Counted from the first letter of the stretch, positions 1 through 5,780 are shown. The stretch is DNA of 11,214 nucleotides from DATJBC01 sp035515515 (GCA_035515515.1 DATJBC010000275.1:1-11214); one strand, 5' to 3'. Numbers and translations: made by a program. The notes: a model not told the origin generated them from the sequence alone.

Positions 1-228
1 GACCGGGTGGCGCGCGTCCTCACCGTGACCGGGTTCGTGGCGTCGTCCCCCGACTTCCACGAGCAACCGGCCGTGGTGGACGGCGCCAGCGGCGTGCTGC
101 ACGCCGTCTTCGGGGACGACGGCCGCCACACGCGCTCGGCCGTCGGCGTGGCCGCGCTGCCCCGGGGCGGCGCCGTGGAGATCGAGGTCACCGTGGCGCT
201 GCGGCCGGCAGGCGGGCGCGTGCCGTGA
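1..228 (+). CDS. RidA/YjgF-family enamine/imine deaminase, C-terminal part (5' end outside window)
   Basis: The frame is open from the first base, so the N-terminus lies outside the window; about 75 codons and a TGA stop are present. RidA-family (YjgF/YER057c/UK114) proteins hydrolyse reactive enamine/imine intermediates released by PLP enzymes such as threonine dehydratase. The visible part matches the second half of the family: a GFVASSPDFHEQ segment, a helix with VDGASGVLHAVFG, then the conserved RSAVGVAALPRGGAVEIEV strand. That strand holds the arginine equivalent to the substrate-carboxylate arginine of E. coli RidA and the EIE motif near the C-terminus. The form resembles actinobacterial RidA-like proteins more than the short E. 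coli one. The stop codon lies in a 16-nt tandem repeat and is followed by a strong hairpin. Family assignment is fairly secure; the exact substrate is unknown. Confidence 0.8.
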   Translation, partial: DRVARVLTVTGFVASSPDFHEQPAVVDGASGVLHAVFGDDGRHTRSAVGVAALPRGGAVEIEVTVALRPAGGRVP

Positions 229-246
229 GCCGGGCGCGTGCCGTGA
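213..246 (+). repeat. Two-copy tandem repeat spanning the RidA stop codon
   Basis: CGGGCGCGTGCCGTGA occurs at 213-228 and again, identical, at 231-246, a period of 18 nt. Each copy ends in TGA, and because 18 is a multiple of three both TGAs are in the RidA frame. The duplication therefore supplies a second in-frame stop six codons after the first. It looks like a simple slippage or short-duplication event; function is not implied. Confidence 0.85.
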
Positions 247-249
247 CAC

Positions 250-272
250 GCCGCCCCGCCGCACGGGGCGGC
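250..272 (+). terminator. GC hairpin after the RidA gene
   Basis: GCCGCCCCG (250-258) and CGGGGCGGC (264-272) form a perfect 9-bp stem with a 5-nt loop, starting 21 nt after the RidA stop and ending before the -10 box of the next gene. No T tract follows, as is common for actinobacterial terminator-like hairpins. Terminator function is inferred from position and stability. Confidence 0.55.
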
Positions 273-298
273 CCCGCGGGCCGGCGCGGCCGCTCCGG

Positions 299-304
299 TA
301 GCCT
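299..304 (+). promoter_or_regulatory. -10 box TAGCCT of a probable leaderless promoter (acyl-CoA dehydrogenase)
   Basis: TAGCCT ends 6 nt before the ATG at 311, and no Shine-Dalgarno sequence is visible. This spacing would put the transcription start at or next to the A of the ATG. No convincing -35 hexamer is seen. The box agrees with similar ones before six other genes in the window. Confidence 0.55.
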
Positions 305-310
305 CCGCTG

Positions 311-1486
311 ATGGACTTCGGGCTCTCGGCCGACCTGGCCGAGCTCCAGGCCAGCGTGCGGCGCCTGGCGCGCGACAAGGTGAAGCCCCGGGCGCGCGAG
401 ATCGACACCACGGGCGAGTACCCCGCCGACATCTTCGACGTCTTCCGCCAGGCGGAGCTGCTCGGCCTGTGCATCCCCACCGAGTACGGGGGCGCGGGGG
501 CCGGCATCCTGGGCCTCACGCTCGCCATCGAGGAGGTGGCCAAGTACTCCAACACGGCCGCGCTCATGCTCCTGCTCACGCGCCTGCCCACGGGGCCGGT
601 CATGATCGCCGGGAGCGAGGAGCAGAAGCAGCGCTATCTCCCGGGCATCGCCACGGGGGAGCGGCGGGCCGCCTTCGGGCTGTCTGAGCCCCAGGCCGGC
701 AGCGACGTCATGGGCATGCGCACCCGGGCCACGCCCGACCCCGGGGTCCCGGGAGGCTGGGTGCTCAACGGCACCAAGTGCTGGATGTCGGGCGTGCGCG
801 AGGCCGACTGGTACACGGTGTTCGCCAAGACCGCCGACCCGGCCAGCCGGGCGCACGACTCGGTGAGCGCCTTCATCGTGGAGCGCGCCTGGCCCGGGGT
901 CGGGCTGGGCCGCACCGACCACAAGATGGGCGTGCGGGGCGTGGACACCGGCGAGCTGCTCCTCTCCGACGTGCGGGTGCCCCCCGGCAACGTCATCGGC
1001 GAGGTGGGCGGCTTCCGCCTGGCCATGCTGGGGCTCAACGCCATGCGCCCCGTGGTGGCCGCCCGGGGCATCGGCCTGGCCGAGGGCGCGCTCATGTACG
1101 CCACCGAGTACGTCTCGCAGCGGGCCGCCTTCGGCCGGACCATCGCCGACTTCCAGGGCATCCAGTGGGAGATCGCCAAGTGCGCCGTGGACGTCGAGGC
1201 CGCCCGGTTGCTCACCTACCGGGCGGCGTGGCTGGCCGACCAGGGCAAGTTCACCAAGGAGTGGGTGCCGCTCCTGTCGGCGGCCAAGTACCACGCCACC
1301 GAGCTGGCGGTGAGGGCGTCGGGCCTGGCGGTGCAGCTGTTGGGCGCGGCCGGGTACATGGCCGAGCACCCCACCGAGCAGTGGTACCGCGACGCCAAGC
1401 AGCTCACCATCGTGGAGGGCACCAGCCAGGTGCAGCTGGGACTGGTGGCCCGCGGCGTCCTTGACCACGACCTGTGGTGGGACTGA
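311..1486 (+). CDS. Acyl-CoA dehydrogenase
   Basis: FAD-dependent acyl-CoA dehydrogenase of 391 residues, a normal length for the family. It would oxidise an acyl-CoA to the trans-2-enoyl-CoA and pass electrons to ETF in the cytoplasm. The family signature GLSEPQAGSD lies at about 123-132. The second conserved block, with GAAGYMAEHP and WYRDAK, lies at about 344-362. IVEGTSQVQ (367-375) carries E369, which aligns with the catalytic glutamate of medium- and short-chain dehydrogenases. The usual arginine just before the YRDAK block is replaced by glutamine (EQWYRDAK). The ATG at 311 is chosen because the MDFGLS start is typical and a -10 box lies 6 nt upstream. trpD follows after 18 nt and is probably co-transcribed, although no pathway link is evident. 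Chain length or branched-chain preference cannot be read from sequence alone. Confidence 0.92.
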   Translation: MDFGLSADLAELQASVRRLARDKVKPRAREIDTTGEYPADIFDVFRQAELLGLCIPTEYGGAGAGILGLTLAIEEVAKYSNTAALMLLLTRLPTGPVMIAGSEEQKQRYLPGIATGERRAAFGLSEPQAGSDVMGMRTRATPDPGVPGGWVLNGTKCWMSGVREADWYTVFAKTADPASRAHDSVSAFIVERAWPGVGLGRTDHKMGVRGVDTGELLLSDVRVPPGNVIGEVGGFRLAMLGLNAMRPVVAARGIGLAEGALMYATEYVSQRAAFGRTIADFQGIQWEIAKCAVDVEAARLLTYRAAWLADQGKFTKEWVPLLSAAKYHATELAVRASGLAVQLLGAAGYMAEHPTEQWYRDAKQLTIVEGTSQVQLGLVARGVLDHDLWWD

Positions 1487-1493
1487 GCGCCAT

Positions 1494-1500
1494 GGGAGGG
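1494..1500 (+). promoter_or_regulatory. Shine-Dalgarno sequence of trpD
   Basis: GGGAGGG lies 4 nt before the GTG at 1505, in the 18-nt gap after the acyl-CoA dehydrogenase stop. It fixes the trpD start and suggests translation from a shared mRNA. Confidence 0.75.
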
Positions 1501-1504
1501 CGCC

Positions 1505-2566
1505 GTGTCGGATCCTGACGCCTTCGCGGCGGCGGGGGGCTGGCCGGCCGTCCTCGGCCGGCTGGTGGCGGGGCACGACCTCACCACCGACGAGGCGGGC
1601 GCCGCGCTGGGCGAGGTGCTGGTGGGGGCGGCCACGCCCGCGCAGATCGCCGCCTTCGTCACGGCCCTGCGCATCAAGGGCGAGACCGTCGAGGAGATGA
1701 CGGGCTTCGTGCGCACGATGCTGGTGCACGCCGAGCCGCTGCCGCTCCCCTTCGGGGACGACGTCGTGGACACCTGCGGGACCGGCGGCGACCGCAGCCG
1801 GTCGATCAACGTGTCGACCATCGCCGCCGTCGTCGTCGCCGCGTCGGGCGCCAAGGTGTGCAAGCACGGCGGCCGGGCGGCCACCTCCGCGGCGGGGTCG
1901 GCGGACGTCCTGGAGGCCCTCGGCGTGGTGATCGACCTCGGCCCCGCGGGCGTGGCCCGCTGCGTGGACGAGGCCGGCATGGGGTTCTGCTTCGCCCCCC
2001 GCTTCCATCCCGCCATGCGCCACGCCGCGCCGGTGCGGTCCGAGCTCGGTGTGGCCACCATGTTCAACTTCCTGGGACCGCTGGCCAACCCGGCGCGCGC
2101 CCGCCGCCAGGTGGTGGGCGTGAGCGACCCGGCCATGGCCGACAAGATGCTGGGCGTCCTCGTGGCCAACGGGGCGCGCCACGCCATGGTGGTGCACGGC
2201 GCCGACGGGCTCGACGAGCTGTCCACCACGGGCCCGTCGACCGTGATCGAGGTGCGCGAGGGCGCCCCGGCACGCCGCTACGGGGTGGACCCCGCCGCCC
2301 TGGGCCTCGCCCCGGCGACGCTCGAGGACCTGCGCGGGGGTGACGCCGCCACCAACGCCGAGCTCGTGCGGCGGGTGCTCGGCGGCGCCCCGGGCCCGCA
2401 CCGCGACATCGCCGTGCTCAACGCGGCCGCCGGCCTGGTGGTGGCGGGCGTGAGCCCGGACCTCGAGGAGGGGATGGCACGCGCCGGGTCGCTCATCGAC
2501 GACGGCTCGGCCCGGCGCGTCCTCGACGACCTGGTGCGCACCTCGCAGGCGGCGGCCACCGCCTGA
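1505..2566 (+). CDS. trpD: Anthranilate phosphoribosyltransferase
   Basis: TrpD transfers the phosphoribosyl group of PRPP to anthranilate, the second step from chorismate to tryptophan. At 353 residues it has the usual full length. Visible motifs are the PRPP loop DTCGTGGD (GTGGD at 92-96), NVST (102-105), KHGGRAATSAAGSAD (120-134), the anthranilate-binding HPAMRHAAPVR region with R178, FNFLGPLANPAR (187-198), and the Mg-binding DE pair (237-238) in GLDELS. The GTG start has a strong Shine-Dalgarno GGGAGGG. No other trp genes are near, as in many actinobacteria where trpD stands apart from the trp operon beside the cytochrome bc1 region (recalled from M. tuberculosis Rv2192c and Streptomyces). 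All key residues look intact, so an active enzyme is expected. Confidence 0.96.
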   Translation: MSDPDAFAAAGGWPAVLGRLVAGHDLTTDEAGAALGEVLVGAATPAQIAAFVTALRIKGETVEEMTGFVRTMLVHAEPLPLPFGDDVVDTCGTGGDRSRSINVSTIAAVVVAASGAKVCKHGGRAATSAAGSADVLEALGVVIDLGPAGVARCVDEAGMGFCFAPRFHPAMRHAAPVRSELGVATMFNFLGPLANPARARRQVVGVSDPAMADKMLGVLVANGARHAMVVHGADGLDELSTTGPSTVIEVREGAPARRYGVDPAALGLAPATLEDLRGGDAATNAELVRRVLGGAPGPHRDIAVLNAAAGLVVAGVSPDLEEGMARAGSLIDDGSARRVLDDLVRTSQAAATA

Positions 2567-2590
2567 CGCCGTAGGGCATGCGTTGACCAC

Positions 2591-2630
2591 TCGGCGCGGG
2601 GGATGTTGTGGAACGGCCACAACGCGCCGA
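2591..2630 (+). terminator. Two-part hairpin downstream of trpD
   Basis: TCGGCGC (2591-2597) pairs with GCGCCGA (2624-2630), and inside it GTTGTGG (2605-2611) pairs with CCACAAC (2617-2623) around a 5-nt loop AACGG. The two 7-bp stems stack on the 3' side with no gap and are separated by a 7-nt bulge, GGGGGAT, on the 5' side. The element starts 24 nt after the trpD stop. It could be a terminator or a structured 3' UTR; there is no T tract. Confidence 0.5.
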
Positions 2631-2668
2631 CAAGGCCGCCGGGCCCGTGCGAATTGCCCCGCCAGGTC

Positions 2669-2680
2669 CGCGCCGGCGCG
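2669..2680. repeat. 12-bp perfect GC palindrome
   Basis: CGCGCCGGCGCG is its own reverse complement and lies between the two larger inverted repeats of the trpD/Lrp spacer. In DNA this GC-rich such palindromes are expected now and then, so significance is doubtful. Confidence 0.4.
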
Positions 2681-2720
2681 TCGTTTCCCCCCACAAGGGC
2701 TGCCCCCCGCCCCCGCAGAC

Positions 2721-2773
2721 CGATCCAGTGGTGTGTGTGCCGCGGCGCCGAGCCAGGCTCTACCACTGGATCG
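2721..2773. repeat. 12-bp perfect inverted repeat in the trpD/Lrp spacer
   Basis: CGATCCAGTGGT (2721-2732) and ACCACTGGATCG (2762-2773) are perfect reverse complements separated by 29 nt. The arms are less GC-rich than the surroundings and so less likely to arise from base composition alone. The element sits between the 3' ends of two convergent genes. Options are a bidirectional hairpin, a protein-binding site, or part of a small RNA; no match to a known element is claimed. Confidence 0.6.
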
Positions 2774-2800
2774 TGTCGCGTCCGGGCCCCGGTGGCCCCA

Positions 2801-2817
2801 CCCCGGTGGCGCCGGGG
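2801..2817 (-). terminator. GC hairpin downstream of the RAM-domain gene
   Basis: CCCCGG (2801-2806) and CCGGGG (2812-2817) form a 6-bp GC stem with a 5-nt loop. On the minus strand this is 11 nt after the stop of the Lrp-type gene. The 5' arm belongs to a direct repeat, CCCCGGTGG at 2787-2795 and 2801-2809. It is a weak terminator candidate, judged by position only. Confidence 0.35.
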
Positions 2818-2828
2818 GCGGGGCGGGC

Positions 2829-3110
2829 TCAGGCCGGGCCGAGATCCCAGATGGCTTCGAGGTCGTGGCGGCTGTAGGCCTTGAAGGCCACCAGCGTGGT
2901 GGTGTCCTCGATGCCCGCCAGACGGGCGATGCGCCCGGTGACGACGTCCACGAGCTCGTCGTGGTGCCGGACCCGCACGATGGCCACCACGTCGGCGACC
3001 CCGCCGGCCACCGAGAAGACCTCGGTGACGCCCTCGACCGCCATGAGCTCCTCGCACAGCGACGCCACCCGGCCGGGCTCGGCGTCGACGAGGACGAAGG
3101 CGTGCAGCAC
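2829..3110 (-). CDS. Stand-alone Lrp/AsnC ligand-binding (RAM) domain protein
   Basis: This 93-residue protein corresponds to the C-terminal RAM domain of Lrp/AsnC regulators and has no helix-turn-helix. It follows the beta-alpha-beta-beta-alpha-beta pattern: HAFVLVDAEPG, a helix ending VEGVTEVFSV, GGVADVVAIVRVRHHDEL, a helix, then TTTLVAFKAY. Such stand-alone RAM proteins usually form oligomers that bind amino acids at the subunit interface. In actinobacteria one is often found near trpD (for example SCO2140 in Streptomyces, from memory). Without a DNA-binding domain it may sense an amino acid or modulate a full-length Lrp partner; that role is inferred. It follows the exonuclease gene by 9 nt on the same strand. 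The GTG start is supported both by an upstream AAGG and by a TAAGGT -10-like box. Confidence 0.85.
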   Translation of the reverse strand: MLHAFVLVDAEPGRVASLCEELMAVEGVTEVFSVAGGVADVVAIVRVRHHDELVDVVTGRIARLAGIEDTTTLVAFKAYSRHDLEAIWDLGPA

Positions 3111-3116
3111 GCAGCG

Positions 3117-3122
3117 ACCTTA
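3117..3122 (-). promoter_or_regulatory. TAAGGT: possible -10 box or Shine-Dalgarno of the RAM-domain gene
   Basis: Read on the minus strand, TAAGGT ends 6 nt before the GTG at 3110, the same geometry as the other leaderless -10 boxes. Its first three bases are the TAA stop of the upstream exonuclease gene. The internal AAGG could alternatively act as a Shine-Dalgarno about 7 nt from the start. Sequence alone does not decide between the two. Confidence 0.4.
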
Positions 3123-3863
3123 TGACACCCGGGCGGACCGCAGCGACGGGGCCGTCACCAGCCCGATGAGGTCGGCGAGCACGAAGACCCCGTACCCCGT
3201 GGCCGCCTCGATGAGCCGGTGGAGCAGGTCGGCGGTGGCCAGCACGTCGTCGAGGGCCCGGTGCGAGGGCCGGTGCTCGAGGCCGAGGCTGGCCGCCAGT
3301 GTGCGCAGCCGGCAGTTGGGGACGTCGGGCTTGAGCAGGCGGCGCGCCAGGGCGAGCGTGTCCACCACGTCGTTGCCGAGGGGGTCACGGCCGCAGCGCC
3401 GCAGCGCCTCGTTCAGGAAGCCGAGGTCGAAGCCCACGTTGTGCCCCACGATGACCGACCCCCGCACGAACTCGAGGAACGACGGCAGGACGCTGTCCAC
3501 GGGCGGTGCGCCGCACACCATGGCGTCGGTGATGCCGGTGAGCAGCGTGATGAGCGGCGGGACGGGGCACCGGGGGTCGACGAGCGTGGCGAAGGTCCCC
3601 GTGCACTCGCCCCCGCGGTAGGTGGCCGCGCCGATCTCGGTCAGCGCCGCGGTCGCCGGCGAGCCCCCGGTTGTCTCCACGTCCACCACCGCGAAGGACA
3701 CCTCGAACAGCGGCGTGCGGGCCGCGTCGTCGTCGGGGTGGCCGCCAGGCTCCCCGGCCGCCACGGCGCCTATGGCGGGGTCCCGGGGCCACGACCGGCC
3801 CTCGGCGCGCCGGCGCCCCAGCCCGACGAAGCGGGACCAGCGCGTGCTGTCGACGATCGCCAC
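3120..3863 (-). CDS. DEDDh-family 3'-5' exonuclease (DNA polymerase III epsilon-like)
   Basis: This 247-residue protein holds an exonuclease domain of the DnaQ/RNase T superfamily, which removes nucleotides from 3' ends using two metal ions. Exo I is VVDVETTG with D61 and E63. Exo II is GHNVGFDLGFL with D146. Exo III is the DEDDh form HRALDD, with H201 and D206. All catalytic residues are present. About 50 residues of low-complexity, charged sequence precede the domain. The related M. tuberculosis Rv2191, recalled as sitting in the same neighbourhood, has a UvrC-like nuclease part after the exonuclease; this protein ends soon after the exonuclease fold (ADLIGLVTAPSLRS) and lacks it. The GTG start is chosen because a TACCAT -10 box lies 7 nt upstream. 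The gene is divergent from a small zinc-ribbon gene. Whether it proofreads replication or works in repair is not resolved. Confidence 0.9.
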   Translation of the reverse strand: MAIVDSTRWSRFVGLGRRRAEGRSWPRDPAIGAVAAGEPGGHPDDDAARTPLFEVSFAVVDVETTGGSPATAALTEIGAATYRGGECTGTFATLVDPRCPVPPLITLLTGITDAMVCGAPPVDSVLPSFLEFVRGSVIVGHNVGFDLGFLNEALRRCGRDPLGNDVVDTLALARRLLKPDVPNCRLRTLAASLGLEHRPSHRALDDVLATADLLHRLIEAATGYGVFVLADLIGLVTAPSLRSARVS

Positions 3864-3870
3864 CGCTCAG

Positions 3871-3876
3871 ATGGTA
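3871..3876 (-). promoter_or_regulatory. -10 box TACCAT of a probable leaderless promoter (exonuclease)
   Basis: On the minus strand TACCAT ends 7 nt before the GTG at 3863, with no Shine-Dalgarno between. No -35 is evident. It shares the 83-bp divergent spacer with the -10 box of the zinc-ribbon gene. Confidence 0.5.
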
Positions 3877-3933
3877 AGCACCCGGGTGTCGCGCCCCGCG
3901 GACGGTGCCCGCGGGACGCACGCCGCCGACGGG

Positions 3934-3939
3934 TAGCGT
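3934..3939 (+). promoter_or_regulatory. -10 box TAGCGT of a probable leaderless promoter (zinc-ribbon gene)
   Basis: TAGCGT ends 7 nt before the GTG at 3947. It decides the start of the small gene, since an upstream in-frame GTG at 3905 would place this promoter inside the coding region. Confidence 0.55.
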
Positions 3940-3946
3940 GCCGGGC

Positions 3947-4204
3947 GTGAGCGCCACCCGCTACCGCTGCACGGCCTGCGGCAACCTGACGCGCTTCGAC
4001 GTCGTGACCGACCGGCGCGTGAGGGCCTTCCACCACTACAGCGTGGGGGGAGAGCTGACCGTGGAGGACGAGGAGGTGCTCCGCGAGCAGGTGGTCGAGA
4101 CGAGCTGCCGGTGGTGCGGGCACGGCCGCAACATCGAGGAGATCGAGGCCCCCCCCGAGCCCGCCGGCGCGGGGCCCGAGGGGCCGGGCGCCTCCGCCCC
4201 CTGA
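3947..4204 (+). CDS. Small zinc-ribbon-like protein of unknown function
   Basis: An 85-residue acidic protein with two CXXC knuckles: C8-C11 (RCTACG) and C54-C57 (CRWCGHG), 42 residues apart. This suggests one structural zinc site. Between them lies RFDVVTDRRVRAFHHYSVGGELTVEDEEVL, whose pattern is a strand or hairpin followed by an acidic helix. The C-terminal 20 residues are rich in Pro, Gly and Ala and probably disordered. There is no recognisable catalytic motif. The start at 3947 gives a normal MSATRYRC beginning and is supported by a -10 box 7 nt upstream. The gene precedes another cysteine-rich small gene and pimB'. Function is unknown; nucleic-acid or protein binding would be guesswork. 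Confidence 0.75.
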   Translation: MSATRYRCTACGNLTRFDVVTDRRVRAFHHYSVGGELTVEDEEVLREQVVETSCRWCGHGRNIEEIEAPPEPAGAGPEGPGASAP

Positions 4205-4250
4205 CCCGGGCCGGGCCGTCGCCACCGGCTGCCGGCGCTCGTCGCCGTTA

Positions 4251-4268
4251 CACCCGCCTGCCAGGGTG
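4251..4268 (+). promoter_or_regulatory. Small hairpin just upstream of the 82-residue protein gene
   Basis: CACCC (4251-4255) can pair with GGGTG (4264-4268) around an 8-nt loop. The 3' arm is part of AGGGTGG, the only Shine-Dalgarno-like stretch before the ATG at 4274. Pairing could mask the ribosome site. The stem is only 5 bp, so this is tentative. Confidence 0.25.
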
Positions 4269-4273
4269 GCGAC

Positions 4274-4522
4274 ATGGACGGTGCCGGCAGCGAAGGGGCC
4301 GCGGTGGGCGACGGGGCCACGACCATCAGCATCAGCTGCGACGACTGCGAGCTGCGGTCCAGCGCGGCCTGTGCGGACTGCCTGGTGAGCTTCGTGCTGT
4401 CGCGCGAGCCCGAAGACGCCGTGGTCGTGGACGTGGAGGAAGCCCGCGCCATGCGCATGCTGGCGCACGCCGGGCTCGTCCCCGCCCTGCGGCACTCCGC
4501 CCTGGACTGGGCGGCGGGCTGA
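4274..4522 (+). CDS. Small four-cysteine protein of unknown function
   Basis: An 82-residue protein with the tight motif CX2CX7CX2C (C22, C25, C33, C36; CDDCELRSSAACADC). It is followed by a conserved-looking EPEDAVVVDVEEARAMRML segment and AGLVPALRH. The spacing would suit zinc or, less likely, an iron-sulfur cluster. Small proteins with the same CDDC...C..CVVTF-like core are recalled as hypothetical proteins in actinobacteria; no function is known. The ATG is preceded by AGGGTGG at 4263-4269, a weak Shine-Dalgarno. The gene lies 69 nt after the zinc-ribbon gene, ends in a strong hairpin, and is followed by pimB'. Codon third positions are strongly G/C like the neighbours, which supports a real gene. 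Confidence 0.7.
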   Translation: MDGAGSEGAAVGDGATTISISCDDCELRSSAACADCLVSFVLSREPEDAVVVDVEEARAMRMLAHAGLVPALRHSALDWAAG

Positions 4523-4527
4523 GGGCC

Positions 4528-4549
4528 GCGCCGGCGTCGCCGCCGGCGC
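4528..4549 (+). terminator. GC hairpin after the four-cysteine gene
   Basis: GCGCCGGCG (4528-4536) and CGCCGGCGC (4541-4549) form a perfect 9-bp stem with a TCGC tetraloop, starting 5 nt after the stop. There is no T tract. It is a probable terminator or 3'-end stabilising hairpin, which would separate the small genes from pimB'. Confidence 0.55.
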
Positions 4550-4625
4550 CCCGGCCGGCGGGCCACGGGCCCCGAAGCCGGGCATGGAAGCATGGCCCGG
4601 TGCGGCACCGGAGCGACGCGGCGCG

Positions 4626-5768
4626 GTGAGCCACCTCCTCGTCACCAACGACTTCCCGCCCAAGGTGGGCGGCATCCAGGCGTACCTGTGGGAGCTGTGG
4701 CGCCGCCTCGACCCCGCCTCCTTCGCCGTCCTCACCGCCTCGTCGCACCCCGGTGCGGCGGCCTTCGACGCCGAGCAGGCCGCCGCCGGCTTCCGCATCG
4801 AGCGCTCGGGGGGGGCGGTGCTCCTCCCCACGCCCGCCGCGGCGCGCCGCGTCCGGGCGCTCGCCCGCGACACCGGGGCGTCGCTGGTGGTGATCGACCC
4901 CGCCCTGCCCCTCGGCCTCCTGGGGCCGGCCCTCGGCGGGCTGCCCTACGCCGTGGTGCTCCACGGCGCCGAGGTGGCCGCGCCCGGACGCCTCCCCGCC
5001 TCGCGTCAGGCGCTCGCCGCCGTGCTGCGCCACGCCCGCCTGGCGGTGTGCGCCGGGGGGTACCCCGCGGCGGAGGCCCGGCGCGTGGCCGGGGCGCGCA
5101 TGGCGCCCGTGGTGGAGGTGCCCCCCGGCGTCGACACGGCGCGCCTGCGCCCCCTGAGCGCCGCCGAGCGACGCGCGGCGCGCGCCGAGTTCGGCCTGCC
5201 CGCGGCGGGCCCGCTCGTGCTGAGCGTGAGCCGGCTCGTGCCCCGCAAGGGGATGGACGTACTCGTGGAGGCGGCGGCCGCGCTCGTGCCCTCGTTCCCC
5301 ACGCTGGCGGTGGCCGTCGCCGGCTCGGGCCGCGACCGCCAGCGGCTCGAGAAGCGGGTGGCCGAGCGCGGCGCGCCCGTGCGGTTTCTCGGGCAGGTCC
5401 CCGACGAGCAGCTGCCCCGCCTGTACGGCGCGGCCGACGTCTTCGTCATGGCGTGTCGCGACCGCTGGGCCGGACTGGAGCAGGAGGGCTTCGGCATGGT
5501 CTTCCTCGAGGCGGCCGCGTGCGGGGTGGCGCAGGTGGCGGGGCGCAGCGGCGGGGCGCAGGAAGCCGTGGCCCACGGCGAGACGGGCCTGGTGGTGGAC
5601 GACCCCCGCGACAGCGGGCAGGTGGCCGCGGCGCTGCGCCGCCTGCTCACCGACGACGGCCTGCGCCGGCGCATGGGCCGGACGGCCCGGCGCCGGGCCG
5701 AGCAGGGCTTCGCCTGGGACGCCCTCGCACATAGGCTGGCTGGCGCGTTGGCGGACGTGGAAGGCTGA
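4626..5768 (+). CDS. pimB': GT4 glycosyltransferase, PimB'-like phosphatidylinositol mannoside mannosyltransferase
   Basis: A GT-B fold family 4 glycosyltransferase of 380 residues. In mycobacteria and corynebacteria PimB' adds the second mannose from GDP-mannose to phosphatidylinositol monomannoside at the cytoplasmic face of the membrane. The match to PimB' (Rv2188c) runs along the whole protein: LLVTNDFPPKVGGIQ at 4-18 with the GG acceptor loop, VLHGAEV near 111-117, PPGVDTARLRP near 167-176, SRLVPRKGMD (202-211) with the donor-binding Arg and Lys, and EX7E in EGFGMVFLE (E287, E295). AGRSGGAQEAV and GETGLVVD follow. The start is uncertain: GTG 4626 gives the usual VSHLLVTNDF beginning, while an in-frame ATG at 4584 would add 14 residues, and neither has a good Shine-Dalgarno. 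Sugar and acceptor are inferred from homology and context. Confidence 0.85.
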   Translation: MSHLLVTNDFPPKVGGIQAYLWELWRRLDPASFAVLTASSHPGAAAFDAEQAAAGFRIERSGGAVLLPTPAAARRVRALARDTGASLVVIDPALPLGLLGPALGGLPYAVVLHGAEVAAPGRLPASRQALAAVLRHARLAVCAGGYPAAEARRVAGARMAPVVEVPPGVDTARLRPLSAAERRAARAEFGLPAAGPLVLSVSRLVPRKGMDVLVEAAAALVPSFPTLAVAVAGSGRDRQRLEKRVAERGAPVRFLGQVPDEQLPRLYGAADVFVMACRDRWAGLEQEGFGMVFLEAAACGVAQVAGRSGGAQEAVAHGETGLVVDDPRDSGQVAAALRRLLTDDGLRRRMGRTARRRAEQGFAWDALAHRLAGALADVEG

Positions 5769-5780
5769 GCGCCGCCCTCC

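Noticed and set aside
188..2620. Minus-strand open frame of about 810 codons opposite the acyl-CoA dehydrogenase and trpD genes
   Set aside because: It is the antisense of two well-supported genes. Its product is a His/Gly/Arg/Ala-rich string with no domain, as expected from the mirror of GC-biased codons.
2687..2708. Two runs of six C (2687-2692 and 2703-2708), suggestive of the actinobacterial 6C RNA
   Set aside because: The runs are only 10 nt apart and not flanked by complementary stems, so the two-hairpin 6C structure cannot form.
2583..3125. Plus-strand open frames running from the trpD/Lrp spacer into the RAM-domain gene
   Set aside because: The spacer part has Arg/Pro-rich low-complexity translation and the rest is antisense to the RAM gene; no start signal.
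3905..3946. Upstream in-frame GTG start for the zinc-ribbon gene
   Set aside because: It would add 14 unconserved-looking residues and swallow the TAGCGT -10 box; the GTG at 3947 gives the natural start.
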